Shown one piece after another: positions 25,601-37,600 of a stretch of DNA of 64,000 bases (positions are counted from its first letter, which is position 1; every line of letters begins with the position of its first letter). The notes beneath the pieces are model-generated. The model did not search any database. It was given only the letters and a program-made list of their open reading frames with translations, and had not been told where the DNA came from. Source of the stretch: Bedellia somnulentella (lineage: Eukaryota > Arthropoda > Insecta > Lepidoptera > Bedelliidae); contig OY755189.1 in assembly GCA_963576735.1 (NCBI GenBank), forward strand, positions 806,001 to 870,000, read 5' to 3'. A program made the position numbers and the translations under genes.

Positions 25601-28600
25601 GATATTCTAAGCCGGCACTACACGGCAAAATCTAGTGAATGATTTCTTTTAATTGTACTGATCAGAATTGAACCTAAGATCCTTCTCGCTAACCATCGGG
25701 GAATGTAGTCATAATTTTATGTATACATACGAGTATATGAAGCCATTATTATTTTACAATGGAAACACTTCGCCATGTTAGTGTATAGCTGCCAACGCGT
25801 AACCAGAATATGACGTGAGTGTATTTCTAAGTACTATTGTGTTAGTTGCTGGTGAATTAATTATTTCGGTCGCGACTTGGTACCACTTAACTGCTTACAC
25901 TTTTTATATAGATTGCGATAGCTAAGGGCTTTGCGTAGGAACATGTTTTGAATGTGTATCGGCTTAAAATAGCACTGACTCATTTCATACCGCGGGTGTC
26001 GTAAGATGCGACTTAAGGTATTGAAGCTTTTTGAGTGATTTTTGGGAGATGTGGTAGAAGACACTTTAACAACCATACTTTATTTTATAATCTTTCCCAC
26101 TCAATTTTGAAAAGTGGTCAGGAATTTCTTATTCTAATGCTCTGGCTGCCCCTTCTAAGGCTTTATAGCCGTGAGTGTAAATGTACATCTTATCGACTTG
26201 TGGCATGCAAATAAATAAAACAAAATTGAATAAATATTATATGAATGAATGTAAAGTATAGATTTTTGCTTGAGCCAAGATTTATAGCTCACAAACACTA
26301 TATAATCAAAATAAATTTCTTCGGGCACCTTCCATCTGAACCTCGAAGTATCGGACGATGCAGTGTGGGTAGGCCTCTCCCACAAGTTGAACCGACGATT
26401 TGTTGAGAGTACCGAAAACCATTGATGAGGGCAGCACAGTTCTGAAACTCTTTGTCCAGCAGCGGACGTCTATGTGATGATGATCATAATGAATCATCTC
26501 CATTATAGAGCTACACACCTGCAATCCATACTGTTTGAAGACAGTGTCGTTGACGCATCGTCCGACGGCGGCGAGTCGCGTGACGTCGCTGTCATTGGTG
26601 CAGCGCGTCACGCACACGCCGCGGTGGATGCGGCTGCGGTTGTAGTGCTTGGTCGTCTGCTGGGAGTATTCCTGGGGAATGTGAGATTTAGAGTTAGACC
26701 TATTGCCTTCTGGTTGTGTCTTGGGAGTCATAGGGCGGTTCTAGCCATATGGGCAAGATGGGCATGCCCACAACCCTAATCGACTTACGATCTTACACTT
26801 TTATGGTCTATTAAGGCTAAAGCTGATATGATGACACTGATCACTATGGCCAAGAGAATTTTAGGTGCCTCTGCCCACCGCCTTTTTTGAAGGCTGGATC
26901 TATTACTATCTTGAGTCTTACCGTTATTTGTCTCGACAAATCAGAAACAAGATCAAATCCTCAAAGAAAAACGAGGTCCAATTAAAACTTTATTCACTTT
27001 TTAAAAACAAAAGAACAGGAATTATTTGGAAATTAATGATGCTTGCTGTTACTACGACGAAATTTGGGTAATTAATTGTTCTAGAAGAATGAAGATAACA
27101 GGAGAAGTTACACGAGCTACCAAAGAATACATTTGTAATATTGTAATTTCTATCATATCACACGTTGTCTTTTGCAAATAGAAAGTAGTACCTACCTTAC
27201 CGACCCACCCAATAATAATTGATGAAATGCTACAAGACCATCTAGCCAGTACTTTGAATTCAGAGTCTTTGAACCTATTTCTGGCAATAAACCGCACGGT
27301 TAAATGTTTTGTGCTAATTATCTAAAAGTAGCTAGCTAGCTACTACATTTCTATACAGATGTATGCAGAAAATATTTGAAATATCCTCTCGATTACGGCC
27401 CTACTGCGGCAAAGTTATCTCTATGTGTTTTACCCAATGCATGCAATAACATCAAGACTTTCCCAATAATTAACAAGATTTGCAATAAAAACACAAACAT
27501 GGGTCTAGTATGAAGAAATAGCATCTCAAACTAGAACCTCAACACTTGTTGAAACCGACATTATCCGCTTTTTCGTAAGCCTACGTTGCACACACACACA
27601 CATACACACGAGTGACGTCATGACGTGAGTCGTTCGCTCGCAGACGCGGTGGCCTTGACCCCGCGCCAGTTGCGTCCAACCACTCGCGTTTTTGTGAAAT
27701 GAATTCACTTTTTATGGAGCAAAACTTTTATGTATGTTATGAATGATACATAACTTTGTTTTGCTCAATGGTTTCTTTTAAATTTAAGGTTTTTAATCGA
27801 AGTATTTTTGTATTGCCAAACATTTCTATAGACGAGATCTCGCGCTTTAATAAAATAAATTAAAATTATTAAAAAAAAAACAAACATTCATTGATTAATT
27901 GTTATGTCGTTAATTTATAAGTACATTCAAAGCAAAATTTTTCTCCCCTCAACTTATTTCTGGTGGAGGAATTGAAAGATCTAGGTATTATCCGATTTAG
28001 CTTTTATCCGGACGGGATTAACGTTAATCCTTAGGAAAATTTTATGCGGTTTCGTGAATTTGTTAAAATTTTGGCGCTACTTTTGTGCCAGCTCGCAACG
28101 GTAAACATGCAAACCAGCAAATAAACATTATCCTGACTGCAGGGCAAAGACGCGTTTTATAGTTACATTCTCACGAAAAAAAGTCACTACTTTATCCTCG
28201 ACTGATTAACAGGTATGGTCACGTGTCTATATATCTTTTCACAGCGCCTATTAGAATAAAATGAAATCTGAAAACTCAACATCAATAAGTTTGTATTTGC
28301 TTACTTACACTTAATAAGCCCAAGTTACTTCTAAAGTTAAGTGTCTAACACTTACTCTCAACAAGTCCAAGGTGGGCGAGGGACCGTCGTGACGCAGCTC
28401 CGCGTCCACCATGCAGTACTCGTCTCCGGGCGCGCGGCACAGGTTCCAGTCGTCCAGCGCGAATAGAGGTGGCAGCAAGGAGAATGTGCTTGCTGGAATG
28501 GTGGGAAACTATTTTAGTATGTACTACTCGTAGTGGACCGCTCCAGCTTCGCACGGGTAGTGTGATTTTTCAACATACATATATATTCTGATGGCCATAA

Positions 28601-31600
28601 TCCCATAAAGGTGTAGCCACACTTTCAGAGCTAGAAACTTCTCAGCCACATTTACAAGTTGATAGGGGACAAGATGGTAGAAATAAAGTATCGTTGGTGA
28701 TGGGTCTCCAACCGCATCGCCCAAAACCACTTAAAAAGTCGCCTTTTACACCCGTGGGTAGAATGGGGTATAGAATAGAATAGAAAACTCTTTATTGTAC
28801 ATCAAATATGGAAAAACAATTAAAAATACACAGAATGAATTATCAAAAGTACAATTGGCGGTCTTATCACTAAAAGCGATCTCTTCCAGACAACCTTTGA
28901 ATGGAGAGGTCAATAAATTAGAGTCATGTGAGATAGATGTACAACAACATGGTGAAACTGATGACTATGCGTTAATCTGCATAAACAATACAACAATCCA
29001 GTCATACTTAAATCTAGTTATAAAACAATAAACTATTAACAAACATATAAATACTATAACAACCGTGATAGCCCAGTGGGTAGAACACTCGGTTATCGTG
29101 CAAACGACTAGTGTTCAAATCCTGGGTCGGGCCTACACCAATATGTCTTTTCTAAAGACATATGTGTGGTTAATTTATCATGGTTGTTAACGGTGAGGGA
29201 AAACATCGTGAGGAAACCCACATGGCTGAGTTGTACTTAGTCATGTGACAGTGTATTCGTACAAAACGGCGATAGGCCTGCCCCCTATCACGTGAGTACA
29301 CTGTCCATGCAAAACGTGGGTACTCTGAACACCAGGTGACAAAGTCACGTGATGTTAAGAAGTATTAGTACCTCTGCTAACCCCTTCGGGGATATTCGGC
29401 GTGAACGTTTATGCTTATGCTTATGCTTATATAAATACTATGATACAATAAATTAAAACTACATACAAATATTATGATACATATTTTTATTTATATACTT
29501 AATATATATAATTAAATTTGCAACAGTATTATAGCGTTTCAGTGAGGTAGTGCTTTTTTACCATATCCTTGAAAATAGATTGGGATTTAGCCTGACGAAT
29601 CTCTACCGGAAGTGCGTTCCACAATTGAACAGCCTGCACAGTGAAGGAGGAGCCATAGTAATTGGTTGAATGGGAGGGAATGCTTAATAGAAGATTATGT
29701 TCAGAACGTAGATTAAGATCGTGGAAGAGAAGAGAAATTGAAAACGTTCTTTTAGATAGAAAGGGGTGGCAGTATTGAACAAAATAGAGTAAAGGAGAGA
29801 AAGTGTATGTGCATTCCGGCGGAGACGAATAGGAAGCCATTTCAGTTGAGTGCGATATACAGATACATGATCATATTTCCTCAATCCAAAAATAAACCTA
29901 ATGCAAAAGTTTTGGAGGCGCTCAAGTTTATTAAGTTGCTCTTCAGTTATATCAAGGTAGCAGGTATCAGCATAGTCAAGAAGGGGCAAGAGAAGTGATT
30001 GAGCTAACGCAGTTTTAGTAGCAGTAGGAAGAAAATTACGCAACCTTCTGAGGGATCCCGCTGGAGCGAACATCTTTCGGCTAACCATTTCTAATTGTGG
30101 CACCCAAGATAAGGTGCTGTCTATCATTATTCCTAGGTTTTTTACTGTAGGGCTAAAAGGAATTGATGTTCCGTCAAATAATATAGGCGGTAGTGACTTA
30201 TAGTCGATCCTAGAAATAATTCGAGAACTACCGACTATAATTATCTGTGTCTTATTTGGATTCACTTTTAGTCCATATGCTTCACTCCATTTCAAAATCC
30301 GCTCCAAATCAAAATTAATCAAGTTTATGGACATATTTAATTGGTCAAAATTAGCCTGTGTGTAAATCTGAAGATCATCTGCATAAAGGTGGTAGGAAGA
30401 AGTTAGTTGAAGAGAAATACTATTAATAAATATAGCAAATAAAAGAGGAGACAACACACCACCTTGTGGAACACCGGCAGTTAACTCGCACCAGGGAGAG
30501 TAAGACTCCTCGATGCGAATACGCTGCCGTCGTCCTAGTAGATAACTACGAAACCAGTCAATGACCGTTGGAGATATGTTTAGAGAACGAAGTAAAGCTA
30601 ATAATATTTCGAAGTCAACTGTGTTGAAGGCACTACTGAAATCTAGCAATGCCAGGATAGTCAGCAGACCCTTATCCATCCCCAAACAAATGTCGTCAGT
30701 AATTTTGACAAGAGCCGTGACAGTACTGTGAGAAGGACGGAAACCAGATTGAAAAGGATTAAAGAGATCATTTTTAGTGAGAAAGTCACTGAGTTGTCTA
30801 TTAACCAGTCGTTCAAGAACTTTAGAAAGGAAAGGGAGGATAGATATAGGACGATATTCAGAAAAGGACTTAGGATTGACTTTTTTAGGAATAGGGGTAA
30901 CTTGGGCTTCTTTCCATATTGTTGGAAATGATCCTGAGGATATGGAATTGTTAAAGATTTTGGTGATAACGGGAACAATTATGTCAAGGATAGGCAATAT
31001 CATTTTACGGCTAATACAATCACCGCCTACTGCGTTTGATGTAAGAGATAGATTCCATCTTATTAACATCACAATCGGAGAATTGACACATATTAAAGAG
31101 TGGATGATCCGGAGTTGGAAGTGCAGAAAGATAATTTAATGGCAGGGTAGTGGCATTCTAAGCTTACATATCTATATTTACACGGAATATATAATACCTA
31201 ATATTTCTTCATGGCTGCTCAACCCCTTTGAAAATTAGAATATGTTTCTTTTAACGGTTCTGTTGTAGATTTATATTATTGGAATAATTTGAATAATCGG
31301 TAGCCCTATTATCCCAGGTAAACATACTCACAAATTAATGTTTCCTCTTAAAAGTAAGTATATGTGAATTGTTTTAGCTTTGAAGTTCTATGGCTAAAAG
31401 AAATAGCGTGATTTGCTAAATTGTTAAACTTCCTACCATAGCAAATACGTAGGTCCTGATAAAAAGGTTTATAGTACCTTATGTTTCAAGATGCTTTCAG
31501 TAACTTCTTCGTTTTATTGAGATATTTAGAGATTATTAAAAGCTAGTCTGTTCATTACACTTCACATTTGTATTTAGAATAGAAATGAAGGTATGTAGAG

Positions 31601-34600
31601 AGGTAGGAAGATGTGACAGAATGCTTGATTGCGATTGATGGTAAGGATGTGGAACAGGTGTCGGAGTTTGTATATCTGGTAAGTTTGTTTACAAGGGATG
31701 GAAAATGTGATGAAGATATTGAAAGAAGAGTGAAAAAGGGTAATGCGGTAAATGGAGCAATGAATAGTCTAATGACCAGTCAATCGGTGTCTGAAAAGGC
31801 CCGAATTGCTGTGCATGATGCTGTTCTTGTTCCTACGCTTATGTATGGAAGCGAATGTTGGGTGTGGCAGAAGAAGCATGAGAGCAGATTTAATGCAGTA
31901 GAGATGAGGTCCCTCAGAAAAATTTGTAATGTTAGATTATGTGACCGAGTGAGAAATAGTGTTATTCGTGAAAAGTGTGGTGTGAAAGATGATATTGTAA
32001 GAAAGATAGAAAAAGGAATGTTGAGATGATTTGGTCACATAGAGAGGATGGATGATAGAAAATTGGTAAAAGGGATCTATAGAGCTAGTGTGGATGGTAA
32101 TGTTAGTAGAGGACGACCACGGAGAACACACTTGGACCAAATTGAGAGTGCGCTCAAAAAGGCAGGCGTCCGAAGTATGAAGAATAAAAGAGCATGTATG
32201 AAAAGATTGCTGGATGTAATTGGAGCTAGAGAGGTTAGTCAAGATCGTACAAAGTGGCGATCAATAGTCTCTGTCTACCCCAATGGGAAATAATAGCGTG
32301 AGTATATGAATGTATTAATGTATGTATAAATATTCTTTAAGTAGGTCTGGGAAAGGGCCATTAAGTTGGAAAGTCAATGTTGGGAAATTTTGCATAAAAC
32401 AAGAACATGCAATAGGTTTGTTGATACATACTAAAACGCTGTTTAACATAAAGTACATTTGTTGTATTATTTAGCTGTAAGTATTCCAAACTAATAAATA
32501 AATAAATAAATAAATAAATAAATAGTACTGGTACTTTGGCTATTAACGAAGAGTTACGCAATATAAAATATTTTATCCTTTAATTTTACTTATTTGTATA
32601 TACACCATTTCTATGTCCTATTATTTAAATAAGGTTTTATTATTATATATAACGTTTATGTACATCAATACAATCACCTTCACATACATACACTCACATT
32701 CTCATATACACACTCACACATCATAACACACATTACACTATCATTATTATTATATTAAATTATATCCTTTTTTTCAATTGTTTAGCATTTTTACATATAT
32801 ATATTTTTTTTCTTCTTCTGTTGTTATTCATTTTGTCTTTAGATAGTTTAGCTTATTTATTTTTTCTTTTGAATTAACTTTGTGTGTATCTTGTTTTAAC
32901 TTGTGATCATCTGTTATTGGCCTTATTTACTGTACTGTTTCAACTTACTATACAATATGTTTTACTGTTGATGATCCTTGTATCCATCCATACTAATATT
33001 ATAAATGGGAAAGTGAGTTTGTTTGTTTGTTTGTTCCGCTTTTACGCCGTAAATACTCAACCGATTGCTTTGAAATTTTGCAGACGTATAGTCAGAAGTC
33101 TAAATTAAATAATAGGGTACTTTTTATTCCGGAAAAAATATTCAAAGGGAAATCAAAAATATTGTTTGCTTGCTGGATGGATTAGAGATGGCGCTGTGTA
33201 TCGTTTAAAACAACGTAATATATTGTAAACTATTATAAAAATCAAAATTTAGAAGCTTAATGGTACGATAATGGATCCCCGAAAATAAGGAACTCCTGAG
33301 GGATGATGTACTATTTTTCTATAGTATAAACATTTTTTTACATCCTTCCTTGAAACTAAGGAATCAGCAAGGGTTCTCATAGGAACATCAAAAAACCTTA
33401 ACTCATATATGGCTCAAAATATTGCAGCGATTATTTTTATCATCGATGGAATTCACATCAGACACTTTGTTAATGTTCATTTTGGAAAGATTAAGGGGTT
33501 TCATCCGTTTTCATCAAAATAAATGAACATTTAAATGAAAAATTTGTTTATCAATAGTAAGACAAATATAAAATAAAGCGTAATAAAAATTTGACACCGC
33601 CCCGGTAACGTCTCCGTGGCGTAGCGGTATAACTAACTACTATGAATATTTAATTAGAACTATTATGAATCAATCGTCCCGGGTTCGTATCTCAGGTAAT
33701 TCAAGCTTTTTATAAAAAAATGTTTTGTTAGCTTAAAATAGCACTATATATAATAATAACAAGCACTATCCATTCAATTTAGCGATTATTTTGGATGGAG
33801 ATCCACCACTAATTATCCCTATATTGCCGAGCAATCGCTGCAAGCTCTCCCACTATCACCAACGGTCAGAGTAGGGGGCAGCACCGGGCCGCCGCCGCAG
33901 CGCCGAACTACTATCCGTATCTGTGCTTACTAAAGATATTCTCATTTCTGAACATAAAAACTTGGTATATTTGTTTCAGGATTCTTATGAACAATTAAAA
34001 AGGAATTTTTGGAACTCAACCCCTAACGGGTTGATATTGCAAATGAAAGTTAATATAGAGTTTTTTTACATTATATAATAAAACTTGGTGCGATTGAATT
34101 TATGAAATCCATCTATCAATCATTCATGAGTATATGCTAACAACCATAAATTCCACAAAAGGGTAGCCATAGCTTCAGAGATACTAATTCTTCATCCAAT
34201 TTTGGAAATAGATTCATAAAAGATAGTTTAATAAAGGTTGTTAGTGATGGGTCACAAGCTGCATCGCCCAACAATCACTTAAAAAGCCTCAATGTCCTTT
34301 ATGTCATTTACAACGCCCGCGGGATTATAATTATAAAAAAACAGAAGTTGAGATAGTGTTTCGGTATTTTGGTATTATGTAAACTGGATGTAAAAAATGA
34401 AGTCCATGCGGACGAAGTCGCGGGGCAAAAAGCTAGTAATAAATAAATAAACGTTTCTTCTTAAAATACTAAGCTTCAACCATCAGCCACCGCGTACACT
34501 ACCCATGGGATGAAATGGGGTAGTGCTATCAAAGCTATAAATCTTTATAGTTAGTGGTAGAACATCGCTTACTGTGCAGTCGATGAGAGTTCGATTCCTG

Positions 34601-37600
34601 GGTCGGGCCTACACCACTTTATATTTTCTAGACATATGTGTGATTAAATTATTTATCATGGTTGTTAACCGTGAGGTAAAACATCGTGGGGAAACCCATA
34701 TAGCTGAGATTTACTTAGTCATGTGACAGTGTATTCGTAAGAAAACGGCGATAAGCCCCCTATCACGTGAGTACACTGTCCAAGCAAAACGTGGGTACTC
34801 TGAACACCAGGTGTCAATGTCACGTGATGTTCATCCTCTGCCAACCCCTTCGGTGATATACGGCGTGCACGTTTGAATTTCAGTAAAGTTAGGTAGCTTA
34901 GATATAATTTTATGGATTACTGGGCGATCTGAGGGAGCTTTGGAGGGATAGTGATTATCATTCAATGACAATGTATCTACAGTTTAGTGCCTCAGAATTG
35001 GTGTAGCTATCGTCTAAGTAAATATTTTGAAAATCAAGAGTTTAATCTTACGTTTTAAGTTATTGAACGAAGTACATAATGTATACCTAAGAACTAATAA
35101 CCTTAGACCACTGAATTATCTGCCACTGTATGTATGTCCGACTAGTACTAATGAATACGGGAGGAGGGTGTGGACTCACATATTGCCTCATATACTTAAC
35201 CAATTGCCTAAGCAACTAAGTCTTGACCTTATTAATTTAAAAAAAATATAATGAAAAGTTTACTAAAAAAATACTTTATTGATGGTAAATGTGTGAACCC
35301 ATCGCCCTCCACCTCTAAAGAAATAAGATATTTTTAATTATTAATTTATTACATTTTAAATCCAGTCCGGTCCAGTAAATATTGAAAAATCTTATATTAG
35401 ACTCCCTAGGGGCCACAATCTAGTTTATAAGTATAGATTAATACCCCTTTGTATTATAATTATAAATGTTAAAAACCTTCAAAATAAATTTTTTTTTTAC
35501 CGTGAAACACCCGTAACAGGTTTCATGGATGTATTTAAACGCATTCGCTCATGGCGTATACACCCAATATGGTGTAAGAGGTACTAATAATAATAATTTA
35601 TTTATTTATTCAGACAACAATGGATCCATTTGTAACACTTAAGAGCTATATTAGTATTAAAAATTAAAATGAAATAATTAACTTAAAGTGAAATAATATT
35701 TCTGAACATCGCATCACATTATTGTCACCAGGAGGGCAAGCACGAGCGCTATTTTATCGACACGATAACGGTTAGAATGAGATGGCAGTATACGACACTA
35801 AGTAAGTGCGTAAGAGATGGCTGCTCGTGCTTGCCCTGCTGGTGGACTCTCGTTTTATGTACAGCTTATAATAATAATAATTTATTTATTTAATAAAGTA
35901 ACATAGACTCATTATGTTAGTAGTACTTATTTTTAAGATGTTAGTAGGTCTACAAAAAATAATAATAATAATAACATATTCACAAATTAAATAAAATCAA
36001 AATAAAATAAAATAGAAAGTTTAAAAATAAAAAAAATAAAAATTAAATTACCTAATTAACTGACACTCGGATCAATGTCACGGTATACCAGTTGATACAG
36101 CGTAACAATGACCCAAGTATCGACAATCTAACCGATCAGCTATAACGTTTAGAATGCTGTTGGTGCTGCCCCGCACCCGCCGCACCAGGGACGCGCATCG
36201 TTTCCGCATTGTCGCGTAAAAACAATCTACTCTCGCGTCCGCGAACATCCCTGATGCGCTACAGAACCGTGGCAGCCCCAACAGCTGTCTAAACGCATTA
36301 TTATATTGTACTCGGAGAGCGCTATACGAGCTTTGAGTATATCTCGCCCACAGGCTGCACGTGTAAAATGATGTGCAGTATGCTCTAAAGAGCGTAAGCT
36401 TAACCTGTACCGAACCACGCGCAAACCTGCGCGCCAGCATATTCGCTCTCACCGACAACGCTCTCCTTTCCCTTTCAATGTCCTCATCATCTTTGAGGTC
36501 GGGCGTCAGTATGTGGCCTAGGTATTTAAAGGAAAATACGCGACTTAAAATTTTTCCGTATAACTTAACAGGTGGTACTTTATTTAGGCGCTGATTCCCG
36601 GCCCCAAAGACCATGACATTGCTCTTTTTTACATTGTAAATCAAGCCGTGAGTGTCAGCGTACTTCTCGCAGATAGTGGTAAGCTGTCTTAACCCACAGA
36701 CAGATGCACTCAGCAGCACCATGTCATCCGCGTAACTAATGTTATTAAAACTGACGCCATCGATATGACATCCAACCCTGGTGCTACTGAGCTCTCCTAT
36801 CAGGTCATTGACGTACAGGTTAAAAAGAGACGGTGAACTCAACCCCCCTTGTCTCACTCCGCACTCCAACCTATATGCGCGGGACAACGCACCTTCCCAT
36901 TTTACATTATTTACTTGGTTTTGGTACCAGAATTTAAGCATATTTATAATGTCATTAGGAAGCTTTGCTTGTTCGAGCTTTTTCCACAATAGGTCATAAA
37001 AAACCAGGTCAAAAGCCTTGGAAAGATCTAGAAAGCAGGCGTATACCGCAGTACTCCTCCTAGTGTAGTAGTTGACAGCATGCTTAAGACTCAGAACGGC
37101 AGTCTCCGTTGACAGTCCAGGTCTGAAACCAAACTGGTTATCATGCGGCGCGTAATATTTATTAAGCTGTGTATTAAGCATGCTATCAAACACCTTAGAA
37201 ACAACTGTTGCCAAAGAAATCGGTCTGTAGTTGTTTTTGTCCGATATGTCACCCGTTTTGTTTTTCACTATTGGGATAACAACCGTTTGCAACATATCAC
37301 TAGGTAAATAGCTATGACTCAGACAAAAATTAAATAACAAGAATAATACTCGAGGAAGGTGAGCACCAGCATATTTAAGATGTTCAATACTGAGCCCGTC
37401 GTGGCCAGGGGATTTCCCCCCACTCATGGATTTAATTGTGCGCGAAATCTCTTTGACGGTACAAGTTACTTCCCTCCGCACTCCGGGCTCAACATTCAGC
37501 ATCTCCTGCGAATTTCCCAAGGTGGACTTAACAGAAAAGTGGTCCATAAACAAGTTGGCAATATCCTCTGGATCACTCACCCCATCGACACTCACGGGGA

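Larger units (their letters stand above)
32987..34437 (+). mobile_element. Helitron-like element with nested tRNA-like block and SINE-1
   Basis: Starts tccatactaatattataaat followed by gtttgtttgtttgtt, and ends gcggacgaagtcgcgg...agctagt. These ends are typical of non-autonomous rolling-circle-like repeats in Lepidoptera. Inside are a tRNA-like block (33608-33705) and a worn SINE-1 in reverse (34120-34335). No ORF. Confidence 0.6.

Noticed and set aside
26474..26779. 101-aa plus-strand ORF
   Set aside because: Antisense to gene B exon 3 (NRF cysteine domain), where the minus strand has splice sites and conserved cysteines.
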